Shown: positions 1 to 8,115, counted from the first letter of the stretch. The stretch is 64,000 nt of DNA from Bacteroidales bacterium UBA1754 (GCA_002315615.1 DCHK01000069.1:1-64000); one strand, 5' to 3'. Program-made: numbers and translations. The notes: a model not told the origin generated them from the letters alone.

Positions 1-1
1 T

Positions 2-106
2 CCTGCTCACGTAGAAATGATGGGATTCCTTGGAATTGGTAACAACCCAATGGTAGGTTGTACAGTTGCTTGTGCTGTTAATGTAGCATTGGCATTGAGC
101 AAATAA
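2..106 (+). CDS. GGGtGRT-family protein, C-terminal fragment
   Basis: This is the last 34 codons plus stop of a gene that begins before the window. The readable tail contains PAHVEMMGFLGIGNNPMVG followed by a small-residue-rich end (CTVACAVNVALALSK). From memory this matches the C-terminus of the GGGtGRT protein family, a conserved family of unknown function common in Bacteroidota and Clostridia. The frame is open from base 2 and ends with TAA, and a good terminator hairpin follows 25 bases later, which supports a real gene end. Only about 10% of the expected length is visible, so the family call rests on this short tail. Confidence 0.65.
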   Translation, partial: PAHVEMMGFLGIGNNPMVGCTVACAVNVALALSK

Positions 107-131
107 TTTATTTGTAAATAAATTTTTGAAA

Positions 132-163
132 GGGTTCTCGTGAAAAACGAGATCCCTTTTTTT
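132..163 (+). terminator. Rho-independent terminator after GGGtGRT gene
   Basis: A 10-bp stem with one mismatch (GGGTTCTCGT / ACGAGATCCC) and a GAAAA loop is followed directly by seven T. It lies 25 bases after the stop of the upstream gene. The rest of 107-283 shows no gene. Confidence 0.85.
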
Positions 164-283
164 GTGTAAAAATTCCCGAGATTTAATTTTTGAGATCTTG
201 CTCCTGCACTCGACAAAACTTATGAAAATAAATTTTCAAAGATTTTACTCTCGCTTGCCTTATGATTTGAGACTTGTTTATTG

Positions 284-291
284 TATATTTG
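284..291 (+). promoter_or_regulatory. Promoter -7 box for the RhuM-like gene
   Basis: TATATTTG fits the Bacteroidota -7 consensus TAnnTTTG. It lies 20 bases before the ATG at 311, so the leader would be very short and would consist almost entirely of the 20-bp repeat at 293-312. Confidence 0.55.
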
Positions 292-292
292 C

Positions 293-312
293 AAATCATA
301 GCGTTTGCTTAT
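293..312 (+). repeat. 20-bp direct repeat, copy 1
   Basis: This 20-base sequence (beginning AAATCATAGCG, ending TTTGCTTAT) recurs identically at 1187-1206. Copy 1 forms the leader of the RhuM-like gene and reaches into its start codon. It includes the arms GCAAA and TTTGC around position 299, a small dyad not fully kept in copy 2. Confidence 0.85.
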
Positions 313-1165
313 GAGCGATAAAAACGAAATAATATTATACCAACCTAACGAAGAAGTTAAATTGGAAGTTAGAATTGAAGACGAAACTGTTTGGTTAAAT
401 CGTCAGCAATTGGCTATTTTGTTTGGTAGAGATGTAAAAACGATAGGCAAGCACATAAATAATGCTTTAAAAGAGGAGTTGTGTGGATTAGCAACTATCG
501 CAAAATTTGCGACAGTTCAAAAAGAGGGCGATAGGCTGATTACAAGAAATATTGAGTTCTATAATCTTGATATGATTCTTTCTGTCGGTTATAGAGTCAA
601 ATCATCAAGAGGTGTTGAATTCAGACGTTGGGCGAACAAAGTTCTGAAAGAGTACTTACTTCGTGGTTATTCTATCAACCAGAGGTTTGAACGGCTTGAA
701 CAACGCGTAACCGAAACCGAGAATAAGATTGAATTCTTTGTACGAACATCGTTGCCACCTGTAGAAGGCATTTTCTATGATGGACAGATATTTGATGCCT
801 ATAAATTTGTGAACGATTTGATTCGTAGTGCAAAACAACGCATTGTGTTGATTGATAATTATATTGATGATTCGGTGTTTGCTATGCTCGATAAACGTGC
901 CGACAACGTTACTGCTTATATTTACACCAAAGAGATAGACAACAAACTGAAAATAGATATCAACAAGCATAACAGTCAATATAAAAAGATTGATGTCGGT
1001 GTTTTTAAGAATGCACACGACCGCTTTTTGATTATTGACAACGATGTATATCATATAGGGGCTTCCATAAAAGACTTGGGCAAACGTTGGTTTGCTTTCA
1101 GTAAAATGGCAATTCCCGCAAATGAAATTATAAAACAGTTAAACGATATTAAAAAACCGGAATAA
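311..1165 (+). CDS. RhuM-family protein with C-terminal phospholipase-D-like domain
   Basis: The 284-aa product starts MSDKNEIILYQ; the ATG at 311 is preferred over an in-frame TTG at 305 because it sits properly behind the -7 box. Residues about 1-120 match the RhuM 'virulence protein' family: a DNA-binding-like module with WLNRQQLAILFGRDVKTIGKHI near residue 30 and RRWANKVLKEYLLRGY near 105. A coiled stretch follows, then a PLD-superfamily-like domain from about 155 to 270, with ending HDRFLIID (H236-x-R-x4-D243), an HRD variant of the HKD motif, and a later HIGAS segment. RhuM genes are often found inside restriction-modification loci and their role is unsettled. Here the gene precedes a BcgI-like RM operon. 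The K-to-R change leaves it open whether the PLD domain is catalytic or only binds nucleic acid. Confidence 0.8.
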   Translation: MSDKNEIILYQPNEEVKLEVRIEDETVWLNRQQLAILFGRDVKTIGKHINNALKEELCGLATIAKFATVQKEGDRLITRNIEFYNLDMILSVGYRVKSSRGVEFRRWANKVLKEYLLRGYSINQRFERLEQRVTETENKIEFFVRTSLPPVEGIFYDGQIFDAYKFVNDLIRSAKQRIVLIDNYIDDSVFAMLDKRADNVTAYIYTKEIDNKLKIDINKHNSQYKKIDVGVFKNAHDRFLIIDNDVYHIGASIKDLGKRWFAFSKMAIPANEIIKQLNDIKKPE

Positions 1166-1186
1166 AATTTTAACTTAATATATTAT

Positions 1187-1206
1187 AAATCATAGCGTTT
1201 GCTTAT
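1187..1206 (+). repeat. 20-bp direct repeat, copy 2
   Basis: Identical to 293-312. It lies 22 bases after the stop codon of the RhuM-like gene and 13 bases before the large palindrome, so the RhuM-like gene is bracketed by the pair with an 894-bp period. Confidence 0.85.
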
Positions 1207-1218
1207 TATTCGGTAACT

Positions 1219-1338
1219 GTCCTGAAACCTCGAAAACTTTAGAAACAGAATCAACTCGAATAAGTCAAGTAAATGCCTACGCTTTACGGCGTGGGCTTGA
1301 CTTATCTGTTGATTCGGGCAGTTCGAGGGCCTCAGGAC
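1219..1338. repeat. 120-bp imperfect palindrome, possible structured RNA or MITE-like element
   Basis: The outer arms begin GTCCTGA at 1219 and end TCAGGAC at 1338, with CCTCGAA/TTCGAGG inside them. The inner arms are GAATCAAC 1248-1255 with GTTGATTC 1308-1315, ATAAGTCAAG 1260-1269 with CTTGACTTAT 1296-1305, and GCCTACGC 1275-1282 with GCGTGGGC 1289-1296 (one G-T), closing on a six-base loop. No T-run follows, so it is not a standard terminator. It fills most of the 274-bp gap between the RhuM-like gene and the methylase. No reverse transcriptase, transposase or integrase gene is nearby. Between 1339 and 1439 I see no further structure. Confidence 0.75.
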
Positions 1339-1439
1339 GTGGATATTTCAAGTTCTACGTCTTTTTTATGACCCGTTGCAAAAGCCCGTAAGCTGAAGAA
1401 GATAAGCACTCGCCCACAAAAACGGAGGCGTAGATAAAA

Positions 1440-3194
1440 ATGCAACGTATTGACATTATTGACACAATCGGACGTGAAAAACACGTTGAGAACATTGAAG
1501 GTGGTGAATTCTCGTACAAACAAACATTATCCAATGTTACACAATCACATTGGAAGTTAGACATTCGGTTTTTCGATATGGCAAAGAATGTTGCTGTATT
1601 AGTTGAGACAAAACAAAGACAAGTGGATTCCGACAAGAATCAACTCTTTGATTATATCGCATTGGAACAGCGCATTAACCGCAATACAAAGATTATCGCA
1701 ATTCTTGCTGATACAAGTCTGACAAACAAAATCCGAGTTTGGAAAGTTTGGAGAAATTCTATTGAAGAACTTACCGAAGAAACAGTTTTGAAATCCTTTG
1801 ATGAGTATGCCAAATTGTTTGAACGACAAACATACAATAACGCACCTGCCGTATTGCAGAACACTAATGAACTCAATGAACTTTTACATACAAATGGCAT
1901 AAAAGAAGGCAAACGAAGTCAGTTTGTTGGAACTTGTATGCTGGCTTTGAAAAACGATTTGCAGTACAAAGACAGAACCACAAGCGAAATCCTTGCAAAC
2001 ATTAAGAGTAAACTTGGAGAATATCTGCAAAACAGCGTAAATAAAGCCGAAAAAATCGCACTGCTTTCTACGAATGTCCTTCAAGACCAGAATGTTGAAG
2101 CTTTGGAAGCACAACATTTTGAAGAGATTTTGAATTTCATTGATGAAAAGATATTACCGTATATCAATGACAACTCCACCAAAGGACAGGATATTTTGTC
2201 TTTTTTCTTTACCACATTCAGCAAATACGTTAATCGAGGCGATAAGAATCAGGCATTTACGCCAAATCATATAGCCCATTTTATGTGTAAAGTTGGTGGA
2301 ATTAACAAAAATTTGAGAGTATTTGATCCTACGTGTGGTTCTGGTACATTCCTCGTTCAAGCAATGACACAGATTTTGGATGAATGTGATACTGAAGCTG
2401 AAAAAAACGATGTAAAACAAAATCAAATTTATGGCATTGAATACGATCGTGATGTATATGGTTTGGCAACCACAAATATGTTGATTCATAGCGACGGCAA
2501 CTCAAATATTATTCAAGCATCTTGCTTTGATAAAGCAAATTGGATAAAAGAAAAAAACATTGGTTTGGTGTTGATGAATCCTCCATATAATGCGCAAAAA
2601 ACAGTTGTTCCGCGTGATTTTGCAAGTACTTGGGGAAGTTCAAAAGAAGACCCGAGCAAAGGGCTTTATTTTGTTCGTTATGTAGCTGACACTATTGGGC
2701 AAGGACGGCTACTGACACTTCTGCCTATGCAATGTGCCATAAAAACGAGCACTATCATAGCAGATATTAAAACAGATATGTTGCGACGTCATACACTCGA
2801 TGCGGTTTTCTCATTTCCTGCGGAAATGTTTTATCCTGGTGCAAGTGCAGTGGCTTGCTGTATGGTATTCAAATTAGGACAACCGCATCCACGTAATTAT
2901 GAAACATTTTTCGGTTATTTCAAAGACGATGGTTTTGAGAAACGTAAAGGTGTCGGACGTACTGACGTAAAAGGACGCTGGGCAGATATAGAAAAAGAAT
3001 GGCTCTATTTGTACCAACACCGTTTAACAGAGCCTGGACTTTCAGTTATGCAACGCATTGACAGTGGCAATCAAGAATGGTGTGCCGAAGCTTATATGGA
3101 AACAGACTACAGCACCTTAACCGATGCTGATTTTATTCGTAAAATGCAAGATTATGCAGCATTTCTAATTAGTAGTGAGGAGGGACAGCGATGA
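1440..3194 (+). CDS. BcgI-like restriction subunit A: fused nuclease and N6-adenine methyltransferase
   Basis: The 584-aa product looks like the catalytic subunit of a type IIB/IIG system. Residues about 35-95 carry a PD-(D/E)xK-type nuclease signature, D41 in WKLDIRF and E56-T57-K58 in VLVETKQ. After a helical linker comes an N6-adenine methylase: QAFTPNHIA near 271 (motif X), DPTCGSGTF at about 296-304 (SAM binding) and NPPY at 380-383 (catalytic). BcgI A is slightly longer (about 637 aa, from memory), so a few N-terminal residues could be missing, but a TAG lies three codons upstream of the ATG in frame. The stop overlaps the start of the specificity gene by 4 bases (ATGA), indicating translational coupling. 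Upstream lies GGAGG about 12 bases before the ATG. Type I HsdM is the main alternative, but the fused nuclease motif and absence of hsdR argue against it. Confidence 0.8.
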   Translation: MQRIDIIDTIGREKHVENIEGGEFSYKQTLSNVTQSHWKLDIRFFDMAKNVAVLVETKQRQVDSDKNQLFDYIALEQRINRNTKIIAILADTSLTNKIRVWKVWRNSIEELTEETVLKSFDEYAKLFERQTYNNAPAVLQNTNELNELLHTNGIKEGKRSQFVGTCMLALKNDLQYKDRTTSEILANIKSKLGEYLQNSVNKAEKIALLSTNVLQDQNVEALEAQHFEEILNFIDEKILPYINDNSTKGQDILSFFFTTFSKYVNRGDKNQAFTPNHIAHFMCKVGGINKNLRVFDPTCGSGTFLVQAMTQILDECDTEAEKNDVKQNQIYGIEYDRDVYGLATTNMLIHSDGNSNIIQASCFDKANWIKEKNIGLVLMNPPYNAQKTVVPRDFASTWGSSKEDPSKGLYFVRYVADTIGQGRLLTLLPMQCAIKTSTIIADIKTDMLRRHTLDAVFSFPAEMFYPGASAVACCMVFKLGQPHPRNYETFFGYFKDDGFEKRKGVGRTDVKGRWADIEKEWLYLYQHRLTEPGLSVMQRIDSGNQEWCAEAYMETDYSTLTDADFIRKMQDYAAFLISSEEGQR

Positions 3195-4225
3195 ATACGG
3201 AGAATTGGGAAAGGTTCTATCTTATTAACTATTTTGATATGTACGCTGGAACATATTACCCTTCAGATTCCTATGAAAAAGGAACAACCCCTTTGGTCTC
3301 TGCTTCAAACACAACTAATGGAATAATGGCTTGGACAAATTTAGAACCCAAATATCCAGCTTTTAGTATTACAATAGGGAAAGTCGAAATGACATCTTTT
3401 GTTCAACCGTATCCTTTTTGTGCTAGTCCAGATGTTACTATTCTTGTATCCAAAAATGAACTTAATATTTACCAGTTGATGTTTGTGAAAACCATTCTTG
3501 ATAAAGAATGCTTTAGGTGGAATTACGGTAATCAGATTCGTCTTAATGATAGTAAAAGAGTTAGAATTAAACTTCCAGCCATCATTAATGAAATAGGCGA
3601 AATTGTTCCCGATTGGCACTGGATGGAAGATTATGCGATAAACGTACTATTACCACAATTACCAGAAAAGGCACGTCAAGTTTGGGAGAAAAAATATAAT
3701 AATAAACCTATTTCTTCCCAAAAATTAGAGTTGAAAGTGGAAGATTGGAAATGGTTTGATTATTTTGGAAAAAATGGTTTGTTTGAGATTACAGGTTCAA
3801 AAACAACTCCAAAAGACATTTTAGAAGAATCTAGTAAAGGAAGTTACCCATATGTGACTACACAAGCAGTAAATAATGGAATAGAAGGATATTTCAACAT
3901 TGCAACAGAGAATGGAGGTGTCTTTACTGTTGATTCAGCAGTACTTGGATTTTGCGCTTATCAAGAAAAAGATTTTTCCGCTAGTGACCATGTAGAAAAA
4001 TTGATACCAAAATTTAGTTGTAATAAATACATCGCGATGTTTTTGACAACATTAATAAATAGAGAACAATACAGGTATAATTATGGTCGTAAGGCAAGTC
4101 AAACAAAGTTGAAATCATCAAAAATCAAACTACCAGCCACCACTAATGAACAGGGTGAAACTGTTCCAGATTGGCAATGGATGGAAGATTACATAAAGGG
4201 GTTGCCATACAGTGGTGCGATATGA
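3191..4225 (+). CDS. BcgI-like specificity subunit B (HsdS-type, two target-recognition domains)
   Basis: This 344-aa protein is the DNA-recognition subunit partnering the upstream nuclease/methylase; BcgI B is almost the same length (about 341 aa, from memory). It is built as two half-repeats. Each half starts with a WER/WKW segment, contains a target-recognition region ending near an N-Y-G motif (FRWNYG 108-113; YRYNYG in half 2), then the repeated block LPA-x3-NE-x-GE-x-VPDW-x-WMEDY at about 128-148 and 314-334. That organisation predicts a bipartite, interrupted recognition site with one half-site per domain. The ATG overlaps the stop of subunit A. No terminator was recognised after it; 4226-4335 is AT-rich and empty until the nhaD promoter. 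Confidence 0.85.
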   Translation: MNTENWERFYLINYFDMYAGTYYPSDSYEKGTTPLVSASNTTNGIMAWTNLEPKYPAFSITIGKVEMTSFVQPYPFCASPDVTILVSKNELNIYQLMFVKTILDKECFRWNYGNQIRLNDSKRVRIKLPAIINEIGEIVPDWHWMEDYAINVLLPQLPEKARQVWEKKYNNKPISSQKLELKVEDWKWFDYFGKNGLFEITGSKTTPKDILEESSKGSYPYVTTQAVNNGIEGYFNIATENGGVFTVDSAVLGFCAYQEKDFSASDHVEKLIPKFSCNKYIAMFLTTLINREQYRYNYGRKASQTKLKSSKIKLPATTNEQGETVPDWQWMEDYIKGLPYSGAI

Positions 4226-4335
4226 TAATCTGAAAAAGCTATTGTTTCAAAAGGTAGATTTGTTTCTTCCTATATGGTCTGTTTTTGTAACTATTTGTTA
4301 ATTAGTTTTTATTGCAGCAAATTCAAATATTTTTG

Positions 4336-4343
4336 TATCTTTG
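4336..4343 (+). promoter_or_regulatory. Promoter -7 box for nhaD
   Basis: TATCTTTG matches TAnnTTTG, with a TTG about 21 bases upstream as the -33 element. The box is 48 bases before the ATG at 4392. Confidence 0.7.
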
Positions 4344-4391
4344 CACTTTCTTTTGAGAAAAAAAAGAATACAAATTATTAAATAATATATT

Positions 4392-5744
4392 ATGATTACA
4401 TTTATTATTATCGCGTTTGTTGTGGGTTATTTGGGCATTGCGCTCGAACACCAAATAAAAACAAACAAGGCGGCTACAGCATTGTTGCTGTCTTCTGTGC
4501 TTTGGGTGGCATACGTGTTTTATGCTCCGCAATTAGGCAAAACGGTAGAAGAGGTTTTGAATGTGGATATTATTGAAAACCTTGGTGATGCCGCAGAAAC
4601 ATTGTTCTTCCTTTTGGGAGCAATGACGGTTGTCGAACTTATCGACGTTCACGGTGGTTTCAATATCATCACCGACCGTATTAAAACGAAGAAAAAACGC
4701 CAACTGCTTTGGGTAATTTGTATTCTTACATTCTTCCTCTCGGCAGTGTTGGATAACTTGACCACAACTATCGTTATGATTATGTTGTTGCGCAAACTTA
4801 TTGCCGATAAGAAAGATCGTTGGATATTTGCAAGTATGGTAGTGCTTTCAGCCAATGCTGGTGGTGCGTGGTCGCCTATTGGTGACGTTACCACTATTAT
4901 GCTTTGGATTAGAGGAAATATCACTACAGAACATTTGGTTCCAAAATTGTTCTTGCCTTCGTTGGCAGCAATGGCAGTTCCTGTGGCTGTGGTTTCTTTC
5001 TCTTTGCACGGCAATATTTCTGCTCCAGAGTCATCTGCTACAAAAATGGGACACCCTGCAGCCGAACTTATTACTAAAAGACAACGCCAGTACATCTTTG
5101 CAATGGGTATCGGTGCTTTGGTTTTCGTTCCAGTATTCAAGTCAATTACACACTTACCTCCATTTATCGGCATTTTGTTTGGTTTGAGTTTGTTGTGGAT
5201 TTATACCGATTATTTGTATCATCACATGAAACAAGTTGACGAATCGAAAAAAGCACGTATTTCGTCAATCCTTAACCGTGTGGATACTCCTACAATTTTG
5301 TTCTTCTTGGGTATTTTGATGGCAGTTTCTGTTTTGAAACTTGCTGGTATTTTGGGCGATTTCTCATCTTTCCTTGATCGTACAATTGGCGATTATCGCT
5401 TGATTACGCTTATCATCGGATTCCTTTCGTCTATTGTAGATAACGTTCCGTTGGTGGCTGGTGCAATTGGTATGTATGACCTTGTGCCAATTCCTGCCGA
5501 AGGTTTACAAATGCTTAATCCTGAGTTGTTACCATACATTCAAGATGGTGCTTTTTGGTTGTTCTTGACATACTGCGCTGGTGTTGGTGGTAGTATTCTT
5601 ATTATCGGTTCTGCTGCAGGTGTGGTTGCAATGGGTATCGAAGGAATTGACTTTATGTGGTACTTCAAACGTATTTCTTGGTTGGCTGCTATCGGTTATC
5701 TTAGTGGTGCCGCTATTTTCTTGTTAGAAGAAATGATATTTTAG
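4392..5744 (+). CDS. nhaD: Na+/H+ antiporter, NhaD family
   Basis: This 450-aa integral membrane protein (roughly eleven to twelve hydrophobic segments) belongs to the ion-transporter (IT) superfamily and exports Na+ in exchange for H+. Diagnostic stretches are the paired conserved blocks AVLDNLTTTIV near residue 118 and SIVDNVPLVAGAIGMY near 353, and NAGGAWSPIGDVTTIML near 155, which are typical of NhaD. It is a single-gene unit with its own promoter and a bidirectional terminator shared with convergent ackA. Length matches the family. No defect is seen. Confidence 0.92.
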   Translation: MITFIIIAFVVGYLGIALEHQIKTNKAATALLLSSVLWVAYVFYAPQLGKTVEEVLNVDIIENLGDAAETLFFLLGAMTVVELIDVHGGFNIITDRIKTKKKRQLLWVICILTFFLSAVLDNLTTTIVMIMLLRKLIADKKDRWIFASMVVLSANAGGAWSPIGDVTTIMLWIRGNITTEHLVPKLFLPSLAAMAVPVAVVSFSLHGNISAPESSATKMGHPAAELITKRQRQYIFAMGIGALVFVPVFKSITHLPPFIGILFGLSLLWIYTDYLYHHMKQVDESKKARISSILNRVDTPTILFFLGILMAVSVLKLAGILGDFSSFLDRTIGDYRLITLIIGFLSSIVDNVPLVAGAIGMYDLVPIPAEGLQMLNPELLPYIQDGAFWLFLTYCAGVGGSILIIGSAAGVVAMGIEGIDFMWYFKRISWLAAIGYLSGAAIFLLEEMIF

Positions 5745-5762
5745 TTTGTAACTAATAGATAT

Positions 5763-5799
5763 AAAAAAACGGATGCTGAAATTTCAACATCCGTTTTTT
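5763..5799. terminator. Bidirectional terminator between nhaD and ackA
   Basis: A near-perfect hairpin (ACGGATG ... CATCCGT with an inner TGAAATTTCA) is flanked by A-run and T-run, so it works for both convergent genes. Confidence 0.9.
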
Positions 5800-5816
5800 G
5801 TGTTGTTATGTGCGAA

Positions 5817-7013
5817 TTATTTCTTTACTAAAGCCATTGTGTCTTGTGCAATTACAAGTTCTTCGTCGGTAGGAATGACGCAGACGGTAACCTTACTGTC
5901 GTCAGTAGAAATGATTGCTTCTTCGCCTCTCACTTGGTTTCGTTTTTCATCAAGTTTTATGCCGAGGTATTCAAGGTCTTGGCAGGCACCCCAACGGATA
6001 TTGCTTTGATTTTCGCCAACGCCTGCAGTCCATACTACAATGTCAACTCCGCCCATTGCTGCAGTGTATGCACCAATGTATTTCTTAATGCGGTAGTTGT
6101 ACATATCAATGGCAAGTTTGGCACGTTTGTTGCCTTGTTTAGCCGCATCAGATACGTCGCGCATATCTGATGACAATCCACTTATGCCGAGCATTCCCGA
6201 TTGTTTATTGAGGAATTCTGCCATTTCTTGTGGCTTTTTGCCTAATTTGTCCATTAAGTAAGTTACAGCAGAAGGGTCAATGTCGCCAGAACGACTACCC
6301 ATCATTACACCAGCAAGTGGTGTAAGTCCCATAGAAGTATCTACGCATTCGCCAAATTTTACAGCAGAAACCGATGCACCATTACCAATGTGGCAAGTGA
6401 TGATGCGTTGTGTTTTGATGTCTTTGCCTAAAAATTCACAAACGCGTTGCGAAACGTATCTGTGCGATGTTCCGTGAAAACCATAGCGGCGTATATGATA
6501 TTTTTCATACAATTCGTATGGAATACCATACAAATAAGCATAATCGGGCATAGTAGAGTGGAAAGCATTGTCAAACACGCAAACTTGTGGTACGTTTGGC
6601 ATAAGTGTGTTCACTGCACGAATACCTTTCAAGTGTCCAGCATTATGAACAGGAGCCAAGTCGCAAAGTTCTTCTATTCCGTCTTCTACCGATTTATCGA
6701 CGATTACGCTATGACAAAATTTGTCGCCACCTTGCACAATGCGATGACCTACTGCATCAATTTCCGAAAGGTCTTTTATTGCACCAATTTCGGGGTCGGT
6801 GAGCAAAGAAAAAACGAATTTCACGCCTGCGTTATGTTCAGGCATATCGTGCATTATTTTCTTCTTTTCGCCGTTTGGCAATGTAACTTTTACAAACGAT
6901 TCGTCAATTCCAATTCTTTCGGCACCTCCTGCCGCCAAAACGGTGTTGTCTTTCATATCGTACAATTTGTACTTAATAGAAGAACTACCGCAATTTAAAA
7001 CTAATATTTTCAT
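5817..7013 (-). CDS. ackA: Acetate kinase
   Basis: This 398-aa cytoplasmic enzyme converts acetyl phosphate and ADP to acetate and ATP, the ATP-yielding last step of acetate fermentation. The N-terminus MKILVLNCGSSSIKYKLYD is the family's first phosphate-binding motif. RRYGFHGTSHRYVS lies near 173, HIGNGASVSAV near 201, and MGLTPLAGVMMGSRSGDIDP near 220. It lies 62 bp downstream of pta on the same strand, the usual pta-ackA order. The gap holds a purine-rich dispersed repeat but no clear promoter, so co-transcription from the pta promoter is likely. Confidence 0.97.
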   Translation of the reverse strand: MKILVLNCGSSSIKYKLYDMKDNTVLAAGGAERIGIDESFVKVTLPNGEKKKIMHDMPEHNAGVKFVFSLLTDPEIGAIKDLSEIDAVGHRIVQGGDKFCHSVIVDKSVEDGIEELCDLAPVHNAGHLKGIRAVNTLMPNVPQVCVFDNAFHSTMPDYAYLYGIPYELYEKYHIRRYGFHGTSHRYVSQRVCEFLGKDIKTQRIITCHIGNGASVSAVKFGECVDTSMGLTPLAGVMMGSRSGDIDPSAVTYLMDKLGKKPQEMAEFLNKQSGMLGISGLSSDMRDVSDAAKQGNKRAKLAIDMYNYRIKKYIGAYTAAMGGVDIVVWTAGVGENQSNIRWGACQDLEYLGIKLDEKRNQVRGEEAIISTDDSKVTVCVIPTDEELVIAQDTMALVKK

Positions 7014-7028
7014 AAAAAAGTAATATTT

Positions 7029-7071
7029 TAGAATTTAGAAACAAGAAACAAGAATCAAGAATTCTTCTCTC
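7029..7071. repeat. Dispersed purine-rich intergenic repeat, copy in pta-ackA gap
   Basis: AGAAACAAGAAACAAGAATC is followed by its inverted counterpart TTCTTCTCTCGCTTCT. Related tracts occur at 18985-19024, 54361-54414 and 63724-63763, all between genes. Confidence 0.6.
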
Positions 7072-7075
7072 GCTT

Positions 7076-8077
7076 CTATTTGTTTATTGCCTGATTAGCA
7101 GTTATGGCAATCATTTTAACAATCTCATCTACGTTGCAACCACGAGAAAGGTCGTTCACTGGTGCTGCCATACCTTGAAGGATAGGACCAAGAGCGACAC
7201 CGCCCGACATACGTTGTGCCAATTTGTAACCGATATTTCCAGCGTCGAGTGTAGGGAAAACCAATACGTTGGCATCGCCTTGAATGCAACTTCCTGGTGC
7301 TTTTTGTTTGCCGACAGATGGCACAATTGCAGCATCTGCTTGAAACTCGCCATCAAGAGTGAGTTCTGGTGCCATTTCTTTTGCCAATTTCGTGGCTTCT
7401 TGTACTTTATCTACGCACTCGTTTTTAGCGCTGCCTTTAGTCGAGAAACTCAACATTGCCACGCGTGGTTCGAAACTACCTATCGCTTTTGCAGTAGAGG
7501 CACTCACAACGGCAATTTCTGCCAATTGTTGTGCAGTTGGATTTGGTGTAACGGCACAGTCTGCGAAAAGAAACATACCTTTTTCGCCAAATTCCTCTTT
7601 TCCTGTGATGAGTAAGAATGAACCCGAAACTACGCTCACACCTTTTTTCATTTTAATGATTTGCAAAGCAGGACGAAGCACATTGCTTGTAGCATTCATT
7701 GCACCAGCAACTTCGCCGTCGGCATCGCCATTTTTGATGATAAGACAACCCAAATACAACGGATTTTTAACCATTTTTTGTGCTTCTTCTATCGTCATTC
7801 CTTTTTCTTTGCGCAGTTCGAAAAGCAAGTTGGCATATTCGTCGGCACGTGGGTTGTTTTCAGGGTCGATAATGGTGGCTTTTGAAATGTTTTTCAAATC
7901 AAACTCATTGACCAATGATTCAATTTTTGCTTTATTTCCAAGCAGAATAATATCTGCAAGACCTTCGGCAATGGCAATATCTGCCGCTTTAATGGTGCGT
8001 TCTTCCGTTCCTTCGGCAAGAACAATGCGTTGCAAATTTTTCTTTGCGTTCGCTTTTAAACTCTCTAATAAATCCAT
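7076..8077 (-). CDS. pta: Phosphate acetyltransferase
   Basis: This 333-aa protein is a short Pta (the single PTA_PTB domain form), interconverting acetyl-CoA and acetyl phosphate for AckA. It starts MDLLESLKANAKKNLQRIVLAEG with EERTIKAA following, the family N-terminus. Later blocks are GEVAGAMNATSNVLRPALQI near 121, FADCAVTPNPTAQQLAEIA near 171 and AAIVPSVGKQKAPGS near 250, ending with VNDLSRGCNVDEIV. It lacks the long N-terminal domain of the enterobacterial enzyme, as is normal for Bacteroidota. It is the first gene of the minus-strand pta-ackA unit, with a promoter 39 bases upstream. Confidence 0.96.
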   Translation of the reverse strand: MDLLESLKANAKKNLQRIVLAEGTEERTIKAADIAIAEGLADIILLGNKAKIESLVNEFDLKNISKATIIDPENNPRADEYANLLFELRKEKGMTIEEAQKMVKNPLYLGCLIIKNGDADGEVAGAMNATSNVLRPALQIIKMKKGVSVVSGSFLLITGKEEFGEKGMFLFADCAVTPNPTAQQLAEIAVVSASTAKAIGSFEPRVAMLSFSTKGSAKNECVDKVQEATKLAKEMAPELTLDGEFQADAAIVPSVGKQKAPGSCIQGDANVLVFPTLDAGNIGYKLAQRMSGGVALGPILQGMAAPVNDLSRGCNVDEIVKMIAITANQAINK

Positions 8078-8115
8078 TTTGTTATTTATGTAAATTTATG
8101 ATTTTCTCGAATAAA

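Noticed and set aside
1219..1338. Palindrome as a retron msr-msd
   Set aside because: No reverse transcriptase gene lies anywhere in the window, and the flanking genes are explained as RhuM and RM components.
1219..1338. Palindrome as a rho-independent terminator of the RhuM-like gene
   Set aside because: The stem is far longer than usual and no T-run follows either arm directly.
7359..8093. 244-aa plus-strand frame over pta
   Set aside because: It is antisense to pta, with no family features; pta is unambiguous.
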